Assembly: GCA_010356995.1 (NCBI GenBank)
Contig: ML996688.1
Coordinates: 1,586,579-1,650,578 of the forward strand
From: Trichodelitschia bisporula
Taxonomy: Eukaryota > Ascomycota > Dothideomycetes > Phaeotrichales > Phaeotrichaceae
DNA length: 64,000 nucleotides
Direction of reading: 5' to 3'
In this document: in pieces, positions 54,001 through 64,000 of the stretch
Numbering within the stretch: the stretch's first letter is position 1
How the letters are laid out: each line of letters begins with the position of its first letter
Program-made: the position numbers and the translations under genes
The notes under the pieces: model-generated
What the model saw: the letters and a program-made list of their open reading frames with translations, nothing else
Told to the model about the DNA's origin: nothing
The model's database searches: none

Positions 54001-55407
54001 AGATGGTTGTGCTGAGCCATGGCAAGGCGACCAAGCTTTTGAGCCCGCTGTTGTTTAGCATGGGCCTCTTGACGAATCTCCTCTCCGTGTTTGATGACAG
54101 AGTTGAGGAAGTCGGTATGTTTCTTCTTCTCCTGAGACTCCCGAGCATCGCGCTGCTGCTTCTCCAGTTTCTCAGTGACGCGTGCTTCACGGAACGACAT
54201 CTTTTTCACGCGACGGTATTGCGCCCGGTTCGATGTGATAGCCAAGTTGTCCGCGTTGAGCATTTCGCGGCTCAGGTGTTGGCGCAACTGGCGCTGCTTC
54301 TGAAGGAGGCAGAGCTGCTTGTATTCAATCAGGGCCTTACGCTTGATCGAGTCATCCGGGTCCTTGAAGAGTATGCTACGGGCGTTCCAGGTGGCGATAT
54401 TGGCATGTGTCTGTTCGAGCTCCTGCTTCCGCGCCATGATACGATTGTACGCAATCATCTCGCGTTCTTCCTGCATCCGCTTGACATCGATTCCTTGAGG
54501 AATTATGCTCGGAATCTGTGGGCGAAGGATGCGAAGAGCATGATCACTGTAGCCTATTTCGCGCCTCACGTGCGAGTAGGGGTCGGTGAAGGACTTGAGA
54601 TATTCATGTGCAGCAGTACGCTTCGATGGTTCGGAGGAGGGCTCCACGCTCGCCGATTCCTTCACAGGTGGAGCATTCTCGATGCCATGTTCCTCAGTAG
54701 CCAGGACTTGCTTCGTCATGCTCGCCTGTTTGGCCTGAGAGAAAGTGTGCAGTGTTTGCTGGATTGACGCAGGCAACGGCAAGTTCCTAGTGAGTTGGCG
54801 AAACGCACCCAACTGGATTTTAAACAATGCAAGCTGTTCCTTGGTGAATGAGGAAGCAGGAGCCTTTTGACCAGAGGGGGCCATCTTGCTACGAGGAGAA
54901 GGGCCCGCAGCAACGGATGGAGCAGCCGAGCCGTTTGTCGCGGCTGTAGGCAGGTTCTCGGATCCAGACGCGGATGGCATTACAGTGCCGTTGGTCAGAG
55001 TTTGCGGAGCAACACCGTTCGCTTGATGCTGTTCTGGCAGCTGGACCTGCAACTGAGCCTGTTGCATGTTATCCTGCTGCTGACCTTGCTGGTGTGCAAG
55101 AGCTTGCTGCTGCTGCTGTTGCATCATCTTCTGCTTCTGCCACTGATTTTGCTGGTGGACAGCTTGGAGGAGGTTGCGGGCCTTGATGAATTCCGGGTCA
55201 TCTTCACGGACATTCTGAGTCTTCATCTGTTGGTACTTCTAGATATGGATGTCAGTCACTGGATACGAGACAGCGGGTGGTGGAAGGGAAAGATATGTGG
55301 GGGAGATATACAATGTATGTTTGTTTGACCATGTCCCTGGTGAGATTTGGTGGAATCACGCCTGAAGCCTGCGCCTGGATGTGGCCAGGCTGCTGAAGAG
55401 TCGCCAT
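51058..55407 (-). CDS. SNF2-class chromatin remodelling ATPase with bromodomain (Sth1/Snf2/Brahma type)
   Basis: Catalytic subunit of a SWI/SNF or RSC complex; slides and ejects nucleosomes. Exons 55407-55312, 55238-51246 and 51198-51058 give 1409 residues. Order: N-terminal segment with a Gln-rich tract (QKMMQQQQQQALAHQQ), HSA helix (SIKRKALIEYKQLCLLQKQR onwards, about 330-400), basic coiled region, ATPase lobe 1 with Walker A (DEMGLGKTIQTISL) and DEGH box (VDEGHRMKN), lobe 2 (LLSTRAGGLGLNLQTADTV, then QDRAHRIGQ), SnAC region, two AT-hook-like motifs (KKRGRKPK and KKRGRPG), and a bromodomain (YPEYYVIITNP, LCNNCRTFNEDGS). One ancestral Sth1-like gene is usual in filamentous fungi. The last codons read AQG-stop; a further intron from 51062 to 51014 would instead end AQAK. 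Confidence 0.95.
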
Positions 55408-56648
55408 GGTGGTGTCAGGCAAAACTCAACGCGCGAAGGCGATGAGGGGAGATGCGCCCGGCGCGGAGAAGGCGACAATCGCAAGACCGCGACCGCGACT
55501 GCGCCGTGACGGCTCCAGATCGGACGTGTCCAATGCCCAAGGGGTTGTGCTGATGCCTCCGCCGGATCAGGCGTACAGCGAAACGGCGCGTTGATGGCCA
55601 AGCGATGGCAGAGGAGATAGAGGGGGTGCTGTATTTGATGGAGCGGGATGGAGGGAGGCTCGAGGCGGACTTGCGCGGTGCCAAACGGAGATGGACGGGC
55701 GGTGCGCAAGTTGAAAAGAGCGTGGAATAGTTGGGGCGAACCTCGCACGCGATTACGCGTGGTGGGGTTGAAAGAAAAACGATATTGAGAATGTTGCGCG
55801 TTGGGGTGGATGGCTTCACGTCGGAGATAAACTTTGGTGATGCCGTGCGGTCGTCGCCTGTGGGTTACTTGGGGGGGGGGGGGGGGTGCTCTCCGGGCGA
55901 CGGGGCAAGTTTGAGCAGTGCAGCAAAGAAGACTGGGCGAAGGAGACGAACGGGCGAGTGAAGGGGGAGAGCTGAGCGAGCGAAAGAGAACCCGTGCGCT
56001 CCGAGTCACGGGAATTCGCTTGGCAAGGAGACGGAGGCCGCCCCACCGCCACTCGGCAAAATGATTCGCCGATGTTTTGATGCCAAGAAAAGCCAAAAAC
56101 CCCTTCCCGCGTTCGCGCTTGTCTGCTTTTGGTGCCTGTCAAAAAGAGAGACGCGACGGTTGCCAAGACCGGGAAGACCGTTGTTGTGCTTCATCAACAC
56201 CCCGCTTCTCAACAGCCTTGCGTGCAGCTAGCCCCCCATGTGATTCCATGCACGTCATCAGCCTTGTATACGACCAGCCACGTCCATAACATCCTCTAAA
56301 AACACCCCTGATCTACCTAGATTCCCACAAGATGATAGTCCCTCAGAAGTAGAGTTGTACGCCCGAAAATCAATCATTGCAGCATAAAAATGAGGGGAAA
56401 AGGGACAACACAAGACGCTTCTCAAATCATCGCATTCCCGTCAAAGCAGGATATTAGCTGGCAAACAACCGAAGTACCAGCAACCCGCTTTTCCCCGACA
56501 TCCAAGCGCTGGAATGCGCGACAAAACCCATCCGACTCCACCCATACTCCGCCCATACTCCATCACACCTTCCACCACGATAGAGTACAGCAATGCAGCA
56601 CGTAATTCATGTCTCGAACTTGCATGCGCATCTCCCCACATCAATCCC
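55408..56648. other. Upstream region of the SNF2 gene and 3' region of the BAR gene
   Basis: Contains a run of sixteen G at 55871-55886 in the leader or promoter of the remodeller. Open frames here are shadows of GC-rich DNA. No other feature recognised. Confidence 0.5.
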
Positions 56649-58124
56649 CTATCTCGTCTGCGTGAAGTCCGTATTGTTGAGGGTGCTGCGCTTCATTGGG
56701 GGAGGCGGAGCTGGCTTCTTTGCGCGCGACGGGGGCGGTGGAGGAGCCTTCCTACGTCCGTCTGTTGATACATTGTCCGCCGTAGACCAGCTTGCCGTCC
56801 TAGATGAACCTCCGTAGGAAGTGGTGGGCGAGTCGACTCTGTCGTTGGCATTGGAGAATCGATCCCCACTTCCACCATCTTGACCGTAATCGTCCACAGG
56901 CCTCACAGGGCGCAGCGCGGTCCTGTTGGCCATGATGGTTGACGGTTCAGTAGGAATACGTCCCAGTCTCGTGGTGCCTATAGGGGAGTAATCGCGGGGG
57001 GTGGAAACCTCCGTAACCGAGCGGTTGAACTGGGGACGACCGTCAGGAGGGTCACGCCGACCAGATGGAGAACCAGAGCGCGGTGCCAGCTTGGGAATCG
57101 TAAGCTTCGCGACCGGGGCCGGCTCCTCTTCGACAGGGTTGAAGCGATCGGCATACGAGTGAGCCGTGTTGGAGCGCGATCTACCTACCGGTACTTTGCG
57201 CCCATCGCGGCTCTCGGCCCGTCTGAGACAGTTAGCAGAGCCCCACCCTGTAAAAAGCAAAGAGACAGCCTTACCCGTACGCGCCCGGCCAGTCACGCTT
57301 CAACTGCAGCAGAACCTCGCGACAGTTGTCGTAGTAGGCAAGCTCCGCATCCAGAAAAGCAGTCATGTCCCCGACAGAGTCGACTTCAGCCTCCTGAATG
57401 TCCATCATACGACGGAAGACATCTTCGCTCGACTCCTCGTATTTGGCCTTTTGAGCGCGCAGCTCCTCTTCAACCCGGAAGTCTTCCTTCTTCGCCTTCT
57501 GCATCTTGGCGAGCGACGCATCATATGCAAGCCGTCTAGCTTCAAGCTTTTTGCGGGCCGCCTAGCTCCCTGTCAGCACTAGCAACTTCGGTGGGAAGGT
57601 GCACCGTACTTGATACTCCTTCATCTGCGCCAAAGACCGCTCAAGTGATTCCAGCCAGCTCGTTGTCGCATGTGCAACGTATGATTCTTGCTTCCGAGCA
57701 ATGGCTTCATTTGCACGACCAAAGCCTAAGCGCGAGTCAGTCGCCGCCGGGTTAGAGCGATGGGATATGACGTACTTATCAGGCAGTTGCCAAACTCCGA
57801 ATCGGGCTGGAAGTCCTGACCATGGCTAATCATGGTCGATCCAAGAAACCCTACCGGGAGGATCTTCTCGGCGCCTTCTTCAGCGCGCTTCGAGATGGCT
57901 TTGACATAGACGGTCATCGCCTTCTGCAGCTTTTCCATGCCTGCTTGACGTCAGCGAGAAGCGTCTCCTAGCATTGATGCTTGTGGAGAAGCCATACCCT
58001 CATGGCGCAGATTCATCTCCGCCTCGAGCGCTTTGAAGTCCTCTGAGGTGTTTGTCTTGGCTTCCCCGCCCATCTTCTCGCCAGCCCATTGCTTGAAGCG
58101 ATCGAGTTTCTTGTTGACGTTCAT
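56649..58124 (-). CDS. BAR-domain membrane-curving protein (endophilin/amphiphysin-like)
   Basis: Exons 58124-57998, 57940-57776, 57725-57610, 57561-57275 and 57222-56649 (introns 57, 50, 48 and 52 bases) give 422 residues. BAR dimers sense or bend membranes during endocytosis or trafficking. The N-terminus MNVNKKLDRFKQWAGEKMGG has the amphipathic-helix layout of N-BAR proteins. Three long helices follow: EDFKALEAEMNLRHEGMEKL, then SWLESLERSLAQMKEYQAARKK, then EDFRVEEELRAQKAKYEESS through AFLDAELAYYDNCREVLLQL. The last 190 residues are Pro/Ser/Arg-rich, with polyproline (KAPPPPPSRAKKPAPPPP) that could bind SH3 domains; no SH3 domain of its own is present. A seven-copy 7-base tandem repeat lies just upstream of the ATG. 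Confidence 0.9.
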
Positions 58125-58172
58125 GGTGAATGGTTGCGCAGAGCGAGAGTTGTGGTAACCGCGCGGTTTACC

Positions 58173-58221
58173 GAGGTGTGAGGTGTGAGGTGTGAGGTGC
58201 GAGGTGTGAGGTGTGAGGTGG
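58173..58221. repeat. Seven tandem copies of GAGGTGT
   Basis: Seven units of 7 bases, two with one change. They sit 50-100 bases upstream of the BAR-protein ATG, so in its promoter or 5' leader (reading ACACCTC on the coding strand). Confidence 0.85.
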
Positions 58222-58359
58222 GTGGTGGTGGGGTAGGGAGGCGTTATCTCTCAACCGAGCTCTCGATGCGTTGGGCGCAAGGTAGGAATGTGTCAGTAGC
58301 GTTGTGTGGGGTAATAATAAGATCTTGAGGAATACGATGCGGGGCGCAGAGAGGTGAGT

Positions 58360-58395
58360 GAATGCTGAGAATACTGAGAATGCTGAGAATGCTGA
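58360..58395. repeat. Four tandem copies of GAATGCTGA
   Basis: Four 9-base units, one with a single change. They lie about 240 bases upstream of the BAR-protein ATG. Confidence 0.85.
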
Positions 58396-59106
58396 CGGTG
58401 ACGGAGTGCGGCGGATGGACGATACTCCGCTTAGTGGTCGCGGTACAAGAAGGGGAGGCGGATTATGTTTCAACTCTCTCTCAGACTCGTAGCTGTGGTC
58501 ATATAGGGTGGTCGGGCAACGCGCCATTGGCTTGTGGCCTTCTGAATCTGGGGGCAACCTGCCGCGAAACCCCGCTGGCTCTGCTTGCCAAGCGGCCAGG
58601 TCAACTAATCAATCCTGGTCAAGCATCTCGCCCTGCTCTCACATCTTACACCAATCCCGCATCTGCACAGCGCTTGACCAGCGAATGGAATATATTGCAA
58701 GGCAATTTGGTCACACACAACGATGTCTGCGAACCCTATTTCCCCCATGACGGCGGTGGCAGACGCTGTAACACCGTAGCTAGCACACAGCCGTGTATCC
58801 TCTTTGGTGACGGCTTAAAATTAGGTTCGACTTTGCCTGGTTGTATGGGTCGCCCCTCACTTCCCAGCTCGTGCTCTTTGGGGATCTCCTAAGGTAGACC
58901 AAGCAATATGTTCCATCATTTCACTTGCCGCTTTTGGGGAATAGTTATGGTTCAATCATGGTCCGAATGCTTTTCTAAAACTGGAAAACACACTCGTAAC
59001 CTTCCAGACGCCAGTAGCCTGCCTCTACGAAATGGGTCATTTCTCCGACCACCCGTAGACAGACAAAGCTTGATAGCCGAGATGCACCCCATAAACACAA
59101 CCCCGC

Positions 59107-60200
59107 TTAGTCCTTCGTCTTCTGCGTACCACGGAGCAGACCAGTCCGACGGGCAGCGATGAGACCCGCCTTTTGACCTTGTGCCGCGTACCGGGAGATC
59201 GTGGAGGCCTTGCCGATATGCTGGTGGTTACCACCACCGTGAGGATGGTCGACGGGGTTCATGGCAACACCGCGAGTCTTGGGCCACGAGTTGCGCTTGA
59301 CGGCGAACTTATGCTTGGCACGCGAAGCCTCTGTAGAGTTGTTAGCGGTTGCATCAGCCGCACTGAAAGACATGAACATACTCAGGAGGGGCTTGTCAGT
59401 ACGACCACCGCCGGCAACGATGCCGACCATGCCGCGGACAGAGCTCCTGACGACCTTCTTGGCACCGCTAGGAAGCTTGATGCGGGTCTTGCCCTCATCC
59501 GGGTTGTGGCCGATGACGGTGACGTAGTTGCCGCTGGTGCGACCGAGCTGGAATTGTCAGCGTGGTCCGTGAGACCCAAGGTGTTCCCTTACAGCGCCGC
59601 GGTCCCCGATCTTCTCCTCCACGTTGCTCACAACGGTACCCTCGGGGCACTCGCCGACGGGCAGGATATTACCGACGTTGAGAGCCGCCTTCTTGCCAGC
59701 GTAGATAAACTGGCCAGTGTACATGCCCTCGTTGCTTTTGTTGGTCAGCCCTGTACTTGTACTATTTCAGGCGTTTCGGGTATCCTTACGCAATGAAGGT
59801 CTCGGTGCGGAGCTTGTAGCGGTAGGGATCGCGGAAGACGACCTTCGCCAGAGGGGCACCACGGCCGGGATCGTGGATGATGTCCTTCACGACTCCACGG
59901 ACGTAGCCATGGCGCTCAGCGTAATCGACCGACCGGAACTTGGCGGGGGCCTTGTTCAGACTAAAAACAATGAGTCCAAAGTCCGGGATTGCACAGTGCG
60001 AGTTTGCTCACCGAGTGTGGGCAGTGAAAATGGAGCCGCGGCCCTTCCTCTGATTCCTGTAGGGAATATTAGCATGCTGCGTAAAGCGACAGTTGAGCGA
60101 GTGCGTTGTACCTAATAACCCGACCCTATGTCAATGTTAGCACCAATTCATAAGTCGCATGCGAAGTCAATTGTTCGCATCCGTGTAAGTAACTCACCAT
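59107..60200 (-). CDS. rpl2: 60S ribosomal protein uL2 (RPL2)
   Basis: Core large-subunit protein at the peptidyl-transferase region. Seven coding exons: 60200-60198 (ATG only), 60125-60112 (14 bases), 60056-60012, 59960-59790, 59734-59593, 59547-59382 and 59330-59107; introns of 72, 55, 51, 55, 45 and 51 bases. The product has 254 residues, the same as yeast Rpl2. Blocks: [97 protein letters not shown], and [15 protein letters not shown] with the conserved His. Splitting of the start codon from the rest by an intron is a habit of ribosomal-protein genes. Assignment is certain; each junction preserves the frame. Confidence 0.97.
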
Positions 60201-61898
60201 CTTGACCGTGTGCTGTGGTCAAAGTCGTCGCCGAGTTGAACTTGTAGTTGGAGATTTCAACGGAGGACCGATGGCTGCGTGGATGGGGATGGTGGCCGGT
60301 GCGCCGATTAACCGAGCTCACGTGCCAATCAGGCCGCACTAGGCCCGCAAAGCTTGGCATTTCCTTCCGCCAACTTGAGTCTGGCGGATCGTGAACCTCT
60401 CTTGATTCCCCGTTGTCTATCGTCTCGTCGCACTGCTCTACATGCTTTCTCGTCAAGCTTAGGAGCCCTTCGCTTTTTCAGACGGTTCTCTCCGAAGCCA
60501 TGTACCGTTTTCTAAGATCGCGTCATGCAGTATAATTGGATATTCACCACATCTCTCTTTCTTCTTGAAGCTTTCCGGATGCCCTTTCCAACATATCTCG
60601 CATCCCGGAAGCTTATGCGGGCTGGGGTCCACGACTGGGAGGGTGCATTTGTTTACCGTATCCGTTGTTGAAGATACCAGCTAGGAGTCCCAGCTTGCCC
60701 GTCCTAGAACCTGAATCTGAACAATCAACCCACTTCACTGCTCCCGTCTGAAAGAAGGGAAGGCGAGATTGTTTATCGACTTCATTTGTCCAAGGGTTCC
60801 TCATGCTAGATCATTCCTCTACATTCAGATAAGCAGGGGCTGCTCTTTCCCATTCAGTAACAGAGGTCTTCCTCCGTCTCAGTCATCCACTTTCCTTGTA
60901 TCTCTGCTGTTTGCATCTGGCTAACACGCCTTCCAGTCTATCAACACTGGTAACAAAGCGTCTGATGCCAAACGCTGCATATACGCTCGGTACAACCTGC
61001 CACCGGTCCTTCGCAACGAACAGTTGGTAGAGCTGGATTATGTCACTCCGGTACTCCGCGTTTTGCGTCACGTCCGCCAGTACCTCACATTGTGCACTTG
61101 CATGCTGCTCAGGTGCTTCAGAACGCAGCAGCATGAACGGTGCCAAGCATCCCGCGCTGGCCTACGTCTGAGTTGTCAACTCCCGAGTACTCTCCTCGCC
61201 GCATTCTTGGAGACATGCCGAAGGCCACTCACTTTATCCCACAGTACGGCTGTAACGCAGCTGGAGTCAGTAGAGAGTTGCCCACTGTCCTTGCCTTACG
61301 GCGCGTCTGGATAGGATTGCAAGTGCTTGACCTTAGATTCTCCCTCCGATTTCGGACGAAACTTGGCATTTGTCCTTAATCATCCCACTTTGGAACTCTG
61401 GGGCAGAGCGAGCGGTACCGTTACAAATTTGGCACCAAAAATGTGGAAAGTCACTCTGGACGGTATCGCATGCGGACAGTGGCCTAGTAATCTGGATTCA
61501 GAAGTGGAGATGGAGATGGGAGGGGTAGCGTTGCTGCAAAAGCAATTGGGCACATTGGACGCGACGATGAGGATGGCAGTTGAGAGATGATCCTTCACCG
61601 GCGCGCGGGTCCGAGAAGCTTCGGAACTCGTGTCTCTGAGGCAGCCCAACTTTTCTCCTGTTGTCGCTATCCAATAAAAGGACTGTTCTTATGACGAGAT
61701 AACATTGCCGTATGCCGAGTGATCCCTTCCAGATGTGCCCAAAATTACGCCGGTGACCCAATTCTGATTTGTGCGCCGCGCGCCGACTGAGCTGTTCTCC
61801 GCAAGCCGCACCTACCTTCCAAGTCGCACTTGCACCTCCCCCATCTTCCACCACACGCGCAACTCCACCCTTCCCCAACATCCAAGTTTACACCAACC
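60201..61898. other. Divergent intergenic region of RPL2 and the WHIM-like gene
   Basis: About 1.7 kb with promoters on both sides. Frames of 80-90 codons occur on both strands without family motifs. No repeat or RNA gene recognised. Confidence 0.5.
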
Positions 61899-63990
61899 AT
61901 GAGTGCAAACTCCTCTCCCCTCTCTTCGCCGCCCTCCACGGACGACGAGATGCCATCCTTCACGAGCACCCTCAAACGTGGCGACCTCACTCTCTCCAGT
62001 TGCGATAGCTCCCCTTCGACCAAGTTGCCTCCTCCGTCAAAGCGCAAGCGTCCGGCCTCCCCTCCGCATGAAGAGGTTCTCGCAGACAAAGATGATATTG
62101 CGGTATGTTGTTGGCGCGTAAATCGCGTCGAGAAGTGCGCGAAATGCGCGTACACGGCGGGCTGCTCGGGTACCTTTGAGATCAGGTTGCTAACGCCTCC
62201 GTCGCATTCATAGTTCATCGTCATGTTCCGGTCGCGCTTCAGCGAAGTGTTTTCCACCAAGTTGATTCAGTTCGGGCCGCAGGATATCGAGCGCGGCGTC
62301 GCTGGTCAGCTGCCATCGCCTCAAGTTGAGGCACTGCTCTGCGCCCTTCTGGGCTTGGTCCTCAATCGCAAGAAGCCTGTTGAGTGAGTCCGGCATACCC
62401 TTCGCGTAAACATAGACGGAGTATAGGTTGGGGGCTCGAAGCTCCTGCTCTGTCTTCCTGGAACATGTTCTGACCACAACTGCAACATAGGCGCGGACAC
62501 TATGGGCGTGCCCTCGAAGAAGCCATATCGGTCAACAAGTCTCAGTGGCCTCGGGCGTGGGGTAGTGCCAACCCTATCAACAGCAACAGGTCCTTCAATA
62601 CGATGTCAGCTATGGAGCGCGTACGTATCTCTGCATTCTTCGACAGTACCTGACTAACAACACTAGCTCACTCTCCTGAAGGCGCTGATCATGTGGTCGT
62701 TGCACAGTTCCGATGCTGTCTCCGGCTTGATTAGAAAGTCCTACAAGCAGTCGCGCCACGATGATGACCTGAATCAACCTCTCTCTGTGCAGCCGTGGGG
62801 GCGTGACGGTGACAAGCGGAGATACTGGCTGATTGAAGGGCGTGATGACACTCCTTTCCGCCTCTATCGCGAAAGTAACCCGGTGCTGAAGAACGTCACC
62901 TGGCGGAGCGTTGCAGGCACGATTGACGAGCTGCGCGCCGTCGTTGAAAAGCTAAACGCAGATGGTACCCAGGCTGCGCGCCGACTTGCTGATCGCATCA
63001 CCAACGCCATTCCCCGGTTCGAGGCTACTGAGGAGGTATGTACTTTTGCTTACCATACAATGCAGTGGGGTTCTAACTGCGATACAGAAGCGTAAGCGAC
63101 GCGAGTACCGCCAGGCTAGAAAGGCCCAGTTCACGCGACCGGAGCCTGGATTCTCTCTCTATGAGGGCCGTACCCGTGGCAAGCGGATGAAGTACACTTT
63201 CTCAGATGAGGATGAGGAGGATGACTTAGAGGAGGATGACGTCGTCGAAAACAAGGGAACGCGCCGGTCCGCCCGGAATTCTGGCAAGAATTCCGGGACT
63301 GGCACTTCAGCTGAGCCCACTGGTCCAACCTACACCTCCAGTGGCCGGCGCACCGGATTACGCGGCGGAAGCAAAGACGTCAGCGGCCCGTCGAGCACTG
63401 CTGGAATTTCTCCAGCTGCGGAAGACCCCAACCATACGGATGCTTCAAATGCTCCAGCACCCCGCAACGGCCGATCGACGCGGACTTCCGGCCGGGTCGG
63501 CAAGACTGAGTGGGCGAAAGGGCGGAAGCACATTGAATCGTACAACTCGGTCGACGAGATGGACGACGAAGAAGATGCAACTTCATCCGGTGGCGACTGG
63601 GATGGTGGGGATGAGGATGAACCGGAGGAGGTCGTTTCCGACGAAGACGAAGACAGCTCCATGGGAGACTCGGATTTTGACACTGAGCCTAAGAGTCTCA
63701 TTGTCAAGCTCCCCGTTGGCAATGGTGGACTCAAGGCTAATACGGATGTGAGCAAGCAGAATGACACGATCGCCGTCGCTGCACCCAAGCTGTCCATCAC
63801 CAACGGGACCTCGGTTCAAGCGCCTGCTGATCCAGCCGTCAAGACCCGCAACGGCGACTTTATTGTCCTCAAGTCGCCTGTGGAGCCAGCGTCCGTCAAG
63901 CCGGAACACGCTCTTGTCTTGAGCCCTGCGTCACAGCACAAACCCGTCGTGGCTGCCTTCGCTCCGTTGGCTGCTCAGGGTTCGCAGTGA
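61899..63990 (+). CDS. DDT/WHIM-like chromatin protein
   Basis: Exons 61899-62102, 62214-62383, 62491-62620, 62667-63035 and 63088-63990 (introns 111, 107, 46 and 52 bases) give 591 residues. The N-terminal 65 residues are disordered with KLPPPSKRKRPASPP. A helical DDT-like region follows (FIVMFRSRFSEVFSTKLIQF, EALLCALLGLVLNRKKPVE), then ERLTLLKALIMWSLHSSDAV and the WHIM-type signature QPLSVQPWGRDGDKRRYWLI with FRLYRESNPVLKNVTWRSVA. Such pairs occur in ISWI-partner subunits and relatives of RSF1 and CECR2, where they bind the remodeller and linker DNA. The C-terminal half is acidic and disordered with Arg/Gly-rich patches; it lacks a PHD finger or bromodomain. Role in chromatin is inferred from the signature. 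The stop codon lies ten bases before the window end. Confidence 0.82.
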
Positions 63991-64000
63991 TGTGTTCATG

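Larger units (their letters stand above)
58125..59106. other. Intergenic between BAR gene and RPL2
   Basis: BAR-gene promoter with the two tandem repeats, then the 3' region of RPL2. No gene recognised. Confidence 0.5.

Noticed and set aside
1-64000. CRISPR arrays, bacterial operons or prophage
   Set aside because: The window is eukaryotic (spliceosomal introns, fungal proteins), and no regularly spaced repeats were found.
1-64000. LTR elements, LINEs or DNA transposons
   Set aside because: No reverse transcriptase, integrase or transposase motif and no long terminal repeats were recognised; the only Gag-like hint is the weak pattern noted for the tandem family.

Overview
The window is nuclear DNA of a filamentous ascomycete (Pezizomycotina). 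The evidence is the dense single-copy gene content typical of this group, spliceosomal introns mostly of 42-60 bases with GTRNGT donors and CTRAY branch sites, a Ste12 factor that carries C2H2 zinc fingers (absent from the yeast protein), a secreted proteinase-K-type subtilase, a family-5 cutinase or acetylxylan esterase, and a dispersed single 5S rRNA gene. The very short introns fit Dothideomycetes or Eurotiomycetes best, but the class cannot be fixed from this sequence alone.

Layout from left to right. 1-5.4 kb, minus strand: nuclear cap-binding subunit NCBP1 (runs off the left edge), Sec72-type TPR protein of the ER translocon, and a secreted subtilase. 7.2-11.9 kb: a GIY-YIG (T5orf172/Mug113-type) protein on plus and an AhpC/TSA-like (AAED1 type) protein on minus. 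12-16.1 kb holds no gene that can be supported. 16.1-25 kb: short-chain dehydrogenase, phosducin-like Plp1, a CE5 esterase, Skp1, GDP-mannose transporter and a WDR70 homologue, the last two divergent from a 554-base promoter. 25.6-34.1 kb: an eight-exon MFS anion:cation symporter, a NIPA-type magnesium transporter, a 5S rRNA gene, a small unknown three-exon gene, and the RAI1/DXO decapping nuclease with nine exons including one of 8 bases. 34.1-41.3 kb is a 7.3-kb gene-free stretch ahead of ste12. 41.35-43.8 kb: ste12.

43.8-51 kb is the accessory part of the window. It has a 213-base inverted repeat with no spacer, then five tandem, same-strand relatives of a small protein family not recognised here, whose shared core is a W-x-x-W segment, an LDR-x-hK-x-WL segment, a CTPTA-x-x-EIE segment and a final HWWKM-x-ELWA segment. 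Two or three copies look intact, one is truncated and one is broken. This array, lying between conserved housekeeping genes, is the best candidate for something undescribed.

51-64 kb returns to core genes: the SNF2/Sth1-class remodeller with bromodomain, a BAR-domain protein, ribosomal protein uL2 (RPL2, seven coding exons, the first being just the ATG), and a DDT/WHIM-like chromatin protein that ends ten bases before the right edge.

Most genes are independent housekeeping functions (mRNA cap metabolism at both ends of the message: NCBP1 and RAI1; ER entry and glycosylation: Sec72 and GDP-mannose transporter; chromatin: SNF2 and the WHIM-like protein). No operon-like or biosynthetic cluster was seen. 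Exon boundaries are read from splice motifs, reading frame and family conservation; none was tested against transcripts.
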